NCBI RefSeq assembly: GCF_008831285.2
Contig: NC_045148.1
Coordinates: 21,385,002-21,449,001, forward strand
Length of the DNA stretch: 64,000 nucleotides
Direction: 5' to 3'
Source: Nymphaea colorata
Lineage: Eukaryota > Streptophyta > Magnoliopsida > Nymphaeales > Nymphaeaceae
Under the pieces are notes generated by a model, which saw only the letters and a list, made by a program, of their open reading frames with translations, was not told where the DNA came from and ran no database searches. The stretch's first letter is position 1, and every line of letters starts with the position of its first letter. Made by a program: the position numbers and the translations under genes. Below are positions 33,927 through 45,381 of this stretch, piece by piece.

Positions 33927-36900
33927 ATGGCAGAAACCCAAGGAGCTATTGGGTCCCCTTCAAGATCAGAAACAACTGCCCAAGTTGACAATCCGTTTTA
34001 CCTCTATCACTCTGACAATCCCGGTGCTTGCCTTGTCTCAGCCTCTCACTGGCGACAACTATGAAACATGGAGGCGTGCCATGACCATGGCTCTCTTGGC
34101 AAAAAACAAGATGGGTTTTGTCAACGGTTCCATACCAAAACGCACATCCCCGGCATCTCTTGTTATATCTTGGGAAAGATGCAATAATATGGTCCTTTCC
34201 TGGCTGCTCAATGCCATTCATAAGTCTTTGATGCCAACGGTCGTATATGCCAAAGAAGCTGCCTTTGTTTGGAAAGAGCTACAAATCAGATTCACACAGT
34301 CTAATGCTCCTCGCTTGTATCAAATTCAGCAGCAAATCATCTGCAAACAAGGTCAGTCTCCTATAAGCATTTATTATACACGCATCAAAGGTTTATGGGA
34401 TGAATATGATGCATATGTTAGTCCTCCAGTATGTGATTGTGGAGCAATAAAGAAGTTGACTGAGATACAAGAACATGATAGACTAATTCAGTTTTTGATG
34501 GGTTTGAATGAAAGTTATGGTCCCATTCGTAGCCAGATACTTCTTATGGAACCAATGCCTGACACCTCCAAGGCTTATGCCTTATTGGTTCAAGAAGAAA
34601 GTCAACGAGAGATTCATACTCCACTTCAACCTGACGCTATTTCTGCGGCACCTGCCATAAAACGTCAAGATACAAGTCATGATAATGCCGTTAGATCCAT
34701 GGGACGCCCTCGACCCCAATGTGATCATTGTGGTCGATTAGGCCACACCAAAGCTCGATGTTATCATCTACACGGCTTTCCCAAGAAGAAAAACTTTGGT
34801 GCTCAACGACAGCAGCCACAAGCAAACTCATCCACAAGTGATATTGCATCTCTCGGCAACCCTACCAAACCAGAACAACAAGTTTCTCCCAACTCAGATC
34901 TCTTCCAACAGTTTCTAGAGTTCATGAGTTCGAAGACTCCCAAAGCCAATCTTGCAGGTACTACCCTCTCACTTGCTTGTCAAACTCCTTTCCCAACTTG
35001 GATAATCGATTCCGGTGCAACACACCATATCACCAATTCATTATCCAGTCTTATTCATCCATCACTAGTTAAATCAAATCCGGTCAAGCTCCCTAATGGT
35101 TCTTCTACACCCGTCACACATGTCGGTCAGCTTCACTTAAACCCCTCCATTACTTTGCATAATGTTCTTTGTGTTCCCTCTTTTGCTTTTAATCTTATAT
35201 CAGTACCTAAACTTGTCAATGAAAATCAATGTCAAGTTGCATTTGACAATGATTCTTGCATTATTCAGGATCGACGCTCGATGAAGATGATTGGGAATGG
35301 TAGGATGGCAAATGGGCTATACGTTCTTGAGGGTGAAGGACCACGTGCTGCTGCTGTTTCATCGGACCAGCAAAATCTCTGGCATCTTCGACTTGGTCAT
35401 CCCTCTTTTCCTCGTTTGAAGGCTATTTTCAATTTTTCTAATTCTGCTCCTAAACATGAACATTGTTCTACATGTTATCTCGCCAAAAAATCACGTTTGC
35501 CATTTCCGAATAGTTCTATCTCTACTTCTAGCATATTTCAGTTGATTCATTGTGACATATGGGGAGGCTATCAAACACCTTCACTATCAGGTGCTCATTA
35601 TTTTCTTACTATTGTAGACGATTTTTCCCGTTGCACTTGGGTTTTTCTTATGCGCCACAAATCATAAACATATTTTTACATTGAAAAATTTTTTAACCTC
35701 GTAGAAAATCAATTTTCTACAACCATTAAAAAAATTCGTAGTGATAATGGGACTGAGTTCTTTTCCTCCCACATGGAGACCTTGTTGCATAATAAGGGCA
35801 TAGAGTGCCAACACTCTTGCGTTGCCACCCCACAACAAAATGGAGTGGTAGAACGGAAGCACAAAGATTTATTAAATATCACTCGTGCCCTTCGTTTTCA
35901 AGCTGGCATTCCTATCAAGTTTTGGGGCGATTGTATCTTATCCGCTGCTTACTTGCTAAACCGGTTGCCCACACAACCTTTACATGGCAAAACCCCTTAC
36001 GAAATTCTTTATAGAAAGAAACCCAAGTATGAACATCTTCGAGTTTTTGGGTGTTTATGTTATGCATATAACATTGGCAAGTCTCACAAGTTTGACGCCC
36101 GTTCTCGCAAATGCATTTTTCTAGGATATCCTTTTTGCCAAAATGCTTATAAATTATATGATCTCAATAGCCAAGAAATTTTCACAAGCCGCGATGTTAA
36201 ATTTTTTGAAGATAACTTCCCTTTCCACAATATCAAGGACACCCATAGTGATGTTGTTATACCTCTCCCTATTCATGAACCTCTTGAATATGTCGACCCT
36301 CCTACCTTGCCTACCCAACATCCAAATACATACCATATGACCAACCAAGCAGCCCCTCCCTACACCCAGCCTGATGCTGCACCACCTGTGCGGCGCTCAA
36401 CCAGGGTACGTGCACCTCCTTCACACCTCAGGGACTTCCAATGCTACTCTATTCATCCAACTCAATCATCTGAATTGGCGTCGGCATCTACTAAAGGCAC
36501 CAGGTACCCCATTGCTAACTACCTTCATCTCCAACGTTTCTCTCCTAACTACCAAGCTTTCTTCACTTCTCTTCTCTGCCATTCCGAACCATCATCCTTC
36601 CACGAAGCGATGCAATTTCCAGAATGGCGTGATGCTATGGCTGCTGAAGTTCGTGCACTCAAAGAAAATTCAACTTGGGACGTCGTTGATTTACCTCCCA
36701 ACAAGCACCCCATTGGATGCAAATGGGTGTATAAACTTAAATACCATGCTTATGGCACCATTGAACGACATAAGGCTGGACTCGTCGCCAAAGGTTATAC
36801 CCAAACTGATGGCATCGACTACACAAAGACCTTCTCACCTGTTGCTAAAATCACTACCATTCGTTGTCTCTTGTCTATTGCCGCAATCAAAGGGTGGAGT

Positions 36901-38121
36901 CTATTACAAGTTGACGTCAACAATGCATTCTTACATGGTGACCTTTCTGAGGAAGTTTACATGACTCTCCCTCCTGGTTTTACCCGACAGGGGGAGCACA
37001 AGGTATGTCGGCTAAAAAAATCATTATATGGGCTCAAGCAATCTTCTCGCAATTGGTTCTTCAAACTTACTGAAACCTTAATACAACTAGGTTTCACTCA
37101 GTCAAAGGCAGACTACTCATTATTCTCCAATATAACTGTCCATAGCAATACCTTTATCATCGTCTATGTGGATGACATAATAATTGCAGGAGTCAATCAA
37201 TAGCAAATTACAAATTTGAAGTCTGTCATCAACAACAAATTTCGGCTGAAAGATTTGGGCGCATTAAAATATTTTTTGGGTATTGAAGTCGCCCGTTCCA
37301 AACAAGGCATATTCTTATCTGAAAGGAAATACAGCATGGATATTCTAAGCGAGGCTGGATATAGTGGTGCTAAACCTGGCGAAACTCCGATGGAGCAACA
37401 TTTGAAACTTGATGATGAAGCAAGCCAGCCATTGAAAGACCCAACATTTTATAGAAAATTGATTGGACGGCTCATTTATCTCACCATCACACGGCCTGAC
37501 ATCTTGCACAGTGTCCAATTACTAAGTTAGTTCATGTTGCAACCCAGGAACACGCATCTGGACGCAGCTTTTAGAATCCTTCGGTACATCAAATCCACAC
37601 CAAGCTTTGGTATATTTTTATCTTCATCTAGTAAAATTTGTGTCAAAGCTTATTGTGACTCAGATTGGGCTGCATGCCCAATGACACGAAGATCCACTTC
37701 AGGTTTTTGCGTCTTTATTGGAGAAAATCCAATATCATGGAAAGTGAAGAAGCAAACCACTGTCTCTAGGTCAATAGCAGAGGCTGAGTACAGATCAATG
37801 GCCTTAACGACATGCGAGATGATTTGGATAAAATATTTATTCAGAGATCTTGGAATCAAACATCAACAACCAATGGAATTATATTGTGACAATTTGGCAG
37901 CACTTCACATATCCGCAAATCCTGTATTTCATGAGAGGACCAAGCATATAGAAATTGATTGTCATGTTATAAGGGAGAGAATTCAGAATGGAGAGATTCG
38001 TACCAAACATATTGATACTCAAAATCAAGTTGCTGATATTTTCACTAAGGCTTTAGGTAAAGATGTGTTCATCAAATTAAGAAGCAAGTTAGGCCTCCTA
38101 GATCCCGGAGCGCCAACTTGA
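33927..38121 (+). pseudogene. Copia-5 gag-pol, frameshifted
   Basis: Gag starts at ATG 33927 (NPFYLYHSDNPG) but shifts frame near 34,020 and continues as LTGDNYETWRRAMTMALL. Zinc knuckle CDHCGRLGHTKARC (about 34,720-34,760), protease IIDSGATHHITN (about 35,000), GAG-pre-integrase LWHLRLGHPSF, integrase HCDIWGG. A frame break follows near 35,667, then SDNGTEFF and QNGVVERKHK. The RT is whole up to FIIVYVDDIIIAG (about 37,155-37,190), then a TAG at 37201-37203. A further stop at 37,528-37,530 precedes RNase H ([27 protein letters not shown]). The gag resembles that of Copia-7, so the two belong to one lineage. Confidence 0.9.
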
Positions 38122-38128
38122 GGGGGAG

Positions 38129-38432
38129 TGTTAGACGTTACACAAATCAGCATCGTGATTTCAGGAAGAAGATCAGAAATCAGCAACGTCGTGATTTCAG
38201 GAAAGGATTGAGCCAGATTGAGACGTGATCTTGCCTTATCCCGTTGGTGATTTCCTGCCTTATCATCTTGTTGTATATTCGAGTAAATAGGGAAGATGAG
38301 CACTGAATGTTGTATAAATACCTTACGATTGGTAAGGCTTCAATAATAGTTTTTGGAATGAAGAATTCATTCGTCTTCACTTTCTCCCTCTCTTCTTCGT
38401 CTTCACTCCTTTCTTGTTTCTACCATTTAATA
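38129..38432 (+). repeat. Copia-5 3' LTR (304 bp)
   Basis: As the 5' LTR, with 7 substitutions. Confidence 0.95.
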
Positions 38433-38437
38433 CTCTA

Positions 38438-39036
38438 CCAGACTGGCTTCCACATCGGAAGAACCTTACGACATTTGAAGTTGACTGTGAATGTCTCACG
38501 TCGAAAATCATCAATACCATTTGGTCCATGACGAATGTCGAGTCACTGTCACTCTGTTGTAACAACCTTGAAGAACTGCTTGCCGTGGCTGGAAGCTTTG
38601 CTGAAAACCTCAAGTCATTTACTTTAGGATGCAAGAACCTCACAGCATTGCCCGAGTGGATTGGATCGCTGGCGAGCCTTCGAGATTTAAAGTTGGATGT
38701 TTGTGAGAACGTCACTGGCCTGCCAATGTGCATAAGCAACCTTTCTCGACTTGAAAACTGGCACTGAATGGTTGCAAGAGGATCCGATCGGTTCCTCGAC
38801 TTCCCCGTTCCGTGCGACTGTTTGATGCTTCTGATTGCAGTGGATTGCAGGACACTTTGCATGTTTCAAACTTGAAATCTTTGGAGAAATTACGCCTCGG
38901 TGGCTGTAGGCTAATTGAAGATGTTAAAGGCATTGAGAATACTACTCAAAACTTGGAAGTGTTAGTCTTGCCAGGCCCCTACGGTTCCATCCATTGCAGC
39001 TGCCATAGTGATGATTTCAAAAAGAAAGTCTTCAAG
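38438..39036 (+). pseudogene. TNL resistance gene: LRR exon, part 2
   Basis: Continues the frame left at 33054 (PDWLPHRKNLTTFEVD) after one copy of the CTCTA duplication. Repeats include NVESLSLCCNNLEEL, LKSFTLGCKNLTALPEWIG and SLASLRDLKLDVCENVTGLP. Near 38,757 the frame shifts: the ORF ends ENWH-stop, while the expected LALNGCKRIRSVPRLPRS and then LEKLRLGGCRLIEDV are in the next frame, as if one A were lost from an A run. The exon ends at a donor AAG/GTATGG (39036/39037). This is the third visible lesion besides the insertion. Confidence 0.8.
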
Positions 39037-39110
39037 GTATGGTCTCACAAACTGCTAGTCATCAATTACTGGTTGTAGGAGTAGTTTAAGGGTATTGTTC
39101 GTTGCTGCAG

Positions 39111-40107
39111 CTGCTTGATCAATGCACTTGTTTTGTTGTTGAAAGAACTGGCATTCGAACGCTTGCATCAATAAGAGATCTGGGGAAGTCTGTCTCCTGG
39201 GTCTGTTACTGGCCACCAGCAGCTGTCTCTCATGTTTCCAAATGAAACAAACGGTCTTAAATCTGAGCTAATGATGAGGAGACTAGTGTTAAATAAGGTC
39301 CAATCGCCCATTCATATACAACTCCTGGAAAACGATCACCGTGCCATCCTTGAGTCCACACTCGAAGTTCAACATCCTATAGTCAAGAACTTCTTCCGTC
39401 CCATTTGGATCCCTTTACCAAGTGTGTCAAATAGTTGGATACGTTACCGAGGAGGCCGACTCGTACGCGATGGGCTTGGGTTCATCGGCGTCTCCTGTCA
39501 TAAGAGGTGTGCGGTGTTGTCTCGTCATGCAATTGGTGGGTCAAAAGTGGTCGAGGTTGAAGAGGTGGCAGTGGATGAAACTGAGGCTGAAGAGGAACCT
39601 GACTGGGAGCCAGAAGTAGTCATCGAGGTTCAAGAGGAGGTGGCGGAAGATGGCCGTGAAGAAGGCGGAGGTCATGAAAGCGAAACTGAGGCAGAGGAAA
39701 TAGAGAGCGAGACTGATGAAAGCGAAACTGAGGCAGAGGAAATAGAGAGGGAGACTGAAGTACTCGACCACGTTGAAGAGGATGGCCGTGAAAATGGTGG
39801 AGGTCGTGACGGGACGATTGAAGATAAGCACCATAGGGGTGGGAATGAGAACAGAGCTTATGGCCCCAAAACCATAGAGGTCTTCCAACCTAACCACGTC
39901 CCACACTTTTGTTCTAGCCGGCCACGCTTCATTCATTGGAGGCATGAACGCTCCACCGTATCGAGCGATTACCAAGTCAATTTTGGAAAGGAAGACGAAA
40001 TACAAGAGGGTTTAAGGACGGGGAGTCAGGCAACAATTCTGGTATCAGGAGACGCCTCAAACCTGACCACGGTTGGCATGACCTTTTCTTTCACTGGCGA
40101 GGGTTGA
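39111..40107 (+). pseudogene. TNL C-terminal region with acidic repeat domain (tentative)
   Basis: An acceptor GCTGCAG at 39104-39110 joins in phase 0 to LLDQCTCFVVERTGIRTLASIRDLGKS. That frame stops at 39243-39245, while another opens (ATG 39232) and runs to 40107. The second frame includes a Glu/Asp-rich stretch (about 39,545-39,790) with a tandem unit ESETEAEEIE used twice, and ends GDASNLTTVGMTFSFTGEG. It follows the LRRs directly, so I read it as the resistance protein's post-LRR domain with one frameshift near 39,240. An independent acidic protein starting at 39232 is the alternative. I do not recognise the acidic part in known TNLs. Confidence 0.5.
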
Positions 40108-40124
40108 AAAAGATACAGGAAAGA

Positions 40125-40520
40125 GTTGAAGCATGATCATGAAGAGGCGTCGTTGATGTCATATTTGTTGGAAATGAGATTCAGTTTAGGGTTAATATTG
40201 TGATTTGAGGCTTTGAAAGTTGCTTTTGGGAAGTTATCAAAATATTTTGTGTGTTTCGTACTATAACTAATAAGTATTAGTTAATATGAAACTGTCATTA
40301 TTGTTGATGATGAGGATGTAAATGAACCTTTAAGATCCGATTCCCAACCCACAAAATGGAGCCATTTATTTGGATTTGTTCAGGGCAAAGAAGAATTTGA
40401 ATCACAATCATTCTCTCAGTCTTAAAGAATCAGGTTTCCTATGTGATGAGCCGGTAACCTTTGAAGGATCGGAACCAATTTTACATAAAAGTCCAGCATG
40501 AACTTCCCCATCAAGCTTGG
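40125..40520 (+). repeat. TNL 3' flank, duplicated at 13.6 kb
   Basis: Aligns with 13,574-13,925 over most of its length (see that entry). Its place just after the last coding block suggests 3' UTR and flank. Confidence 0.75.
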
Positions 40521-41479
40521 ATAGAAATAAATTCGCGTATGACAAACCTATGTCTTTTTAGCACAACATAACTACCTTGATGGTTAATGTGATGGCCTTT
40601 CAAAAGGGAGGTGACAGTTTTTCATCTTACTGTGGTAATTGCTTCTTCTTCTTCTTTTTTCTCCCAACTGTTCATGCTGAACTGTGCTTTCTCAACTTGA
40701 GATCAGCTCCTTTGAGCTCGTAGAATCCAGCGCCTTCACCAGAATTCATGTGGTAATGAAACGGGAATTGAAAGGAATAAGCATCCACGAACTGTTGGGA
40801 AATTTGCAGCTTTAGACGTAGAATAGAAATAAAATACAAAAGAGAAACATGATTTCATCTATTTACTTAATTTATTGCACAGAGCTGATAACGTAGTGAA
40901 CTGAGATTGAGGGGGTTTGGTTTGTTGGTGTTTGGCAGTTTGGGTTATCTTTCTTCCTGTCTATCTGCTACTTGCTTCTGCAGTCATTATAAGAATAAAA
41001 AAACGGCCTCATTTTCACTCAATGTTAGGTAAAAGAGGTATGGTGAAATTAATTGTTCAATAACTGGATCTGCATTTCTGTTTGGATTGACATCATTATG
41101 TCTTTGAGCCAATACCTGCCATGTTGTTCTGGCCCACAAGTAGTAAACATATGCATTTAAACAATATAGCTGCCCTTCAAATCCTATATACAAGACCTGA
41201 TATATTACAGTTGTAATCGCCCGCAAATTTTCAAAAATCTATATTTTGCATTTTTCGAACATTTTATGATAACTTTTTACAACAGCCTTTAAGAATATTT
41301 GGCTTCAAACACCTCAATTTCTCTTAATTCTAGTTAATTTTTTTTTCTTTAACTATCAACAATATTTGGAACTTATTTGGATATAATTTCAGACTTTGGA
41401 TACAAATCCCAATCTCAATTTTGACATACTTTATAGTTCAAATGAGATTTGGTTCAATAACTCGTATGGAAGCCTAAAA
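40521..41479. other. intergenic, no gene seen
   Basis: AT-rich. ORFs are short and without motifs. Confidence 0.5.
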
Positions 41480-41855
41480 CAAATGCCTAGATCTAAATCT
41501 GGGTCTAAAGACTAGATCCATATCCATAACAGAGCCCTAGATCCAAATCTAGATCCAAATCCCCATTACATGTTAAAAAAAAGCCCTAGATCCAAATACC
41601 AGCATCAGATCTAAAACAGATCCAGACCAGATCCACGTTATAGATCTAGATCCAAATATATGCATATCCAAATCCAAATTCTATAACCGGATCCACTACA
41701 GAACTTTAGATCCAAACTTAGATACAAATTTCAATTCTAAACTCATTTGATCTCAATTTGTGCCTTCAATCCAATTTAGATCTGATCCAAAATCTAGATC
41801 CATATCCTTGATCGGTTCTAAATTCTTAATCTGAATTCAAATTTAAATCCAGTTC
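41480..41855. repeat. cryptic repeat of agatccaaat-type words
   Basis: About 375 bp in which agatccaaat, tagatctaaatc and gatccagatcc-like 8-12-mers recur many times without fixed spacing. It looks like a decayed satellite-like or subterminal repeat. Confidence 0.6.
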
Positions 41856-42200
41856 CATGTTTTTACACCATGGGGAGCTTTGGAGAGCCAATATAGGGCC
41901 AGTGAAGAATTGAAGCAATAGATTGATGCTCGAGGAAATAACTGCGAATAAAAGGATCCGGGCACTGTTGCCACCCAGTATGATCGATCGGAAGAAGACT
42001 TGGTTTTTTAGCTTCTTTCCTCCACCACTTGCTAGCATTCCCCTGGATTTCAACATCCACAATTGTTTGCATGATATAGAATGTGTTAGGTCCAACCAAG
42101 CAGCCGAGATCCGCAATTCGGATCGTGCCGGCACAAATCGGAACATTATCAAATTTCACAACAATAACTTCATCCACCTTATTTTTCACGCTCAAAATCC
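41856..42200 (-). pseudogene. SABATH methyltransferase fragment A
   Basis: Minus strand. A first block has the SAM-binding motif I of the SABATH family (IRIADLGCLVGPNTFYIMQTIVD). After a deletion and frame change the family's VPGSFYSQLFPRASIYCFNSS...YWLSKAP block follows, near 41,865-41,975. SABATH enzymes move a methyl group from S-adenosylmethionine to carboxyl groups of small acids such as salicylate, benzoate or jasmonate. The usual stretch between these blocks (roughly 60 residues) is mostly missing and the C-terminal half is absent, so this is a dead fragment. Substrate cannot be inferred. Confidence 0.75.
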
Positions 42201-42379
42201 TGGTTTTGTACAAATTATGAGTACAAATTATGAGTAGGAATATCGTCAGGATCAGTTTTATCATATTTTTTTAATAAATTTTTGAGTTCACGAAGGTCGT
42301 CTCAGTGCAACTTATAAATATCAAGCAGGAACGAAAATTATCAAAATATATAAGCTAGGCACTGTGACTAACTGTATTT

Positions 42380-42720
42380 GCTTTTTCGGATATTCACCTA
42401 TTAAGATTCAAATACAAACAACCAAAAGACATATACCAATCCAAAATCTGATTTCACAATTTGAATATGATTCACAAATTTACATTCACATCCTAATTCT
42501 GAATCAAATCTGGCTAATTTTCAAAATGTAAGAGCATTAGATATAGGATATTTACAATTTGATCTAAATCTCATTGGATATTTACAATTTACATTCAGTT
42601 CTTAAATCTGAATACGATCTGATTTCTTAATTGAATATTAAAATTTTTTTCGCATCTGATTTTTGCAGAATGGTTTGGTCAGATATCTGATTGAATCAGA
42701 AGTATTAAGGTTACTCCTAT
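42380..42720. repeat. dispersed AT-rich repeat, second copy
   Basis: Same family as 29,120-29,530, lacking the internal 57-bp duplication. Confidence 0.6.
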
Positions 42721-43930
42721 TGATAAAGAGACAAGTGAAGTAGCACCCGTGTTATACTAGCTAGGTGGCAATGTAGGGTCACAAAACAACTCGAGCCAGT
42801 TCAAGCTCGACTCAAACTCACTAGTCACAACATGACTCAAACTCGACTCATTTATAAATGAGTCGAGCTCGAGTTCAAATATAGGCTTGAAATATTGATG
42901 TTGATTGGCTGTAGATGTCGTGTGGACTTGGAGCAAGTTGAAATTTCTATAATTGTCAAGACAAAGAGGCGGTGATACTAATTGATGTTCAATTATATTG
43001 TTCCGTGAGGCAAATGTTTTTCTCTAATATAATCTTAAAACAGATACAGATCAACACAGTAATCTCAAAATATCCAAGTGTTTCTCAATATAAACTACCA
43101 ATAAAAACAGTTAGAATGAGGTCCATTTTAAACAGATCTGCTACATTAATAGGGTCGAGGTCATTCAGTTATGACAATGGGATAGAAAGTAAAATGTGGG
43201 AGAAGAAACAAGTCACCTCACTCTATTTCTGCAGTTTGCTCCCATGTCTCTTTTGCATAAAGCATAAGATAAATTAAAACCAAGGTACTCAAGAAACAAG
43301 CACAGATTTAACTCCAGCTTATGAAATTAGTTCAGCACCATCACTAAGGGCTCGACTGGCATCCTATGGTCTTCAATGGCACGATCTCATCGCTTTGGCT
43401 GACCTATAGCCTTCAATGGCGCTATTTCTGTAATATTGTGCACGATGGTGTCAGTCATCTTATCTGAGGTACGACTATCTTTCCTAAAATATTTTGGTGG
43501 GATCCAGTAAAGGCTTTTCTTTTCCCCCCAACATTTCTCATGATAATCTTCTCTTCATGAGCATATTCTCAAATATGAATTGCATTTAATTAATAGTTTT
43601 CAATTTGGTCCTCGCCAGTTTCAAGATGGCACGTAGTTTCGAGGTTATCCGATGTTATAAAGCAAAAAGAAATCGTCATAATTCATATGAAAGATATTTT
43701 CTCTCCGCCTCTTGGAAGATGATTCTAGCTAGGTAAAAAGAAAAAATGAAAGATAGGGGCCTGGAAAACACTGAATTAAAGGAAAGATGTAACTGTCTGT
43801 CGTAGAGGTTCAATTTTAAACTCAATTAGTAGGAAAGTCCCAGTAAACCAAGCTGAAAGCTAATGGAATAGCACGAAGAAAAGATACATGCGACTATCCA
43901 TAGGAGTTGGACTCCCTCCCTCGATTTTGC
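42721..43930. other. intergenic, no gene seen
   Basis: Contains ctcgagctcgag-like palindromic words (about 42,790-42,880) and a 101-codon ORF (42,972-43,277) without recognisable features. Confidence 0.5.
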
Positions 43931-43949
43931 TTATATATATATATATGTA
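43931..43949 (+). promoter_or_regulatory. TATA region upstream of peptide copy 2
   Basis: A TA run ending atatatgtac. The same atatatgtacac word precedes copy 3 at 45,335-45,346, so it is likely shared promoter sequence. It is about 205 bp before the ATG. Confidence 0.4.
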
Positions 43950-44154
43950 CACTGAGGCTTGAGGACCCTTGGCACCAAAAGCAGGTCTAACTCTTCCAAA
44001 GTGGTATCTCTGTGATGGCTCGGGCCCCCAAGAAGGAGGCCGTATTATGGGAAAGGGGTTGAATGAGAGCTTCACTTCTGTTCTACGTGGTAACATAAAT
44101 ACTTCTCCTACACACCCAGAGTATGCTGGCCCAACCTACTTTCTCTCTCTCAAG

Positions 44155-44400
44155 ATGGGTTATAAGTTAAATTTATCCATGTTTATCATGGCCATGGCCA
44201 TACTTGTAATGAGTCCTTCTACACCAGCAACGTCTGAATCAGGCGAAGCTGCGCAGGACCCCTACCATGAAGTACATATAGAAGTCTATCGCAGAGTTAA
44301 TCCTCCAATTAGCCTATGCCATTATTCAGATTCTAAGCGCAAGAAGTACGTCAACTCTGGTTCCTCAGAAAGTAAGGTTCAATGTCCATTTAAATTTTAA
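44155..44400 (+). CDS. small secreted protein, peptide-family copy 2 (81 aa)
   Basis: ATG at 44155 after a CT-rich leader (ctttctctctctcaag) that is also found before copy 3. The frame is open 62 codons further up, but the signal peptide begins here. The N-terminus MGYKLNLSMFIMAMAILVM is a clear signal peptide, followed by STPATSESGEAAQD, nearly the same as STPATFESREAAHD in copy 3. Beyond that the protein differs (many Lys, Arg and Ser, two Cys) and lacks the DPW and KRPYPP motifs. A canonical donor, AAA/GTAAGG, lies at 44370/44371, so the real gene could splice to a downstream exon not identified. Function unknown. Confidence 0.5.
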   Translation: MGYKLNLSMFIMAMAILVMSPSTPATSESGEAAQDPYHEVHIEVYRRVNPPISLCHYSDSKRKKYVNSGSSESKVQCPFKF

Positions 44401-45333
44401 TGCACATACAGAAGATGAAGAAAAAAAAACTTTTACATTTACATGAGACCAATGTGCACAAAAGAGATACTATTCATCACGACCACGAAACAGAGAGATC
44501 GATCCTTCAAAAGAAGAAAGAACCATCGTATGCTTTTTGTGTACCCATCAAGCACAAGAAAGTAAGCAAGCATAATTATATATGCCCATCATTCACCATT
44601 GCTTGGTTCACCCATTACCGTTTTCTCAAATATAAATACCTACAAGGTGATAAAATTGTGAAGCCCTCCTTTGGACTCTCCTATAATATAATGCTCCCAT
44701 GAAAGAAAACTACCATTTTGCTTTTTCTCGATTAATAGCGGCTGATCTCCTGTAACTCTGTTTCCTTAGACCTTTCCTGGTGAATTTACCGATTTCTATC
44801 CGCATCTCATATGGAAAATCATAATCGTGTTGTGCAATGTCTCTTTCTCTTTTTGCAGTAAACAACAACTTCGATTCTGTCATGCCTTGCGAATGAATGT
44901 GACTTGGCTGACCCCTCACCCTTAGGATGCTAACCACACAAACAGGAAGGCACTCAACTTTATCCTCAACAACCTGATCGTAGGAATGCGGTACCAACCG
45001 CCATGTCCCCTCCTAAGTCTGCCTTCTGTTTCTCCTTCCAAATCATCAGAACAGCTTCTGGTTTGATACCACTTTGTCTGAAATTCAGAAGCAGCACTCA
45101 CAAGTTCCAAGCGGGTGTTTCTTTTGTCGTTTCCAACAAAATTAGAAAGCCATCAATGTCGTTCATAGATGTTATTTTATTTCTTTGTTTTTGATTCTAG
45201 TATGATTAGTTGATTGATTCACATGATTACCAGATATTATATTTTGACCATAGCCCCTGCTGCCCCCTTCCCTCCGCCCTTGATTGTGACTGGAGAAGCG
45301 TCTTGCCGTTTAAAACACGTGTGACTATGCATA
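44401..45333. other. spacer between peptide copies 2 and 3
   Basis: No supported gene. A minus-strand stretch near 45,080 resembles a tRNA-primer site (tggtatcaaaccagaagc) and minus ORFs of 62-95 codons follow it, but no retroelement motif is present. Confidence 0.4.
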
Positions 45334-45346
45334 TCATATATGTACA
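45334..45346 (+). promoter_or_regulatory. TATA region upstream of peptide copy 3
   Basis: catatatgtacac, shared with copy 2, about 40 bp before the ATG at 45382. Confidence 0.4.
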
Positions 45347-45381
45347 CTTGTGTATGCTGGCTCAACCTTCTCTCTCTTAAG

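Larger units (their letters stand above)
33055..38432 (+). mobile_element. Copia-5: Ty1/Copia element inside the TNL LRR exon
   Basis: 304-bp LTRs (33055-33358 and 38129-38432) with the exact duplication CTCTA on both sides (33050-33054 and 38433-38437). Termini are TGTTAG...TTAATA, i.e. TG...TA. The primer-binding site TGGTATCAGAGCC follows at 33359, and the polypurine tract GAGGGGGAG ends at 38128. I count 7 differences between the LTRs (about 2.3%), so the insertion is fairly young. Pol has several stops and frameshifts, so it is not autonomous now. Confidence 0.97.

Noticed and set aside
42790-42880. Palindromic ctcgagctcgag-type words as a transposon end
   Set aside because: Short words recur without a matching distant end or target-site duplication.
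43969-44154. 62-codon upstream extension of peptide copy 2
   Set aside because: It would bury the signal peptide, and the other two copies start at the equivalent of 44155.
44710-45110. Minus-strand ORFs next to a tggtatcaaaccag sequence, possible retroelement leader
   Set aside because: No LTR, gag or pol motif is nearby and the primer-site match is poor.
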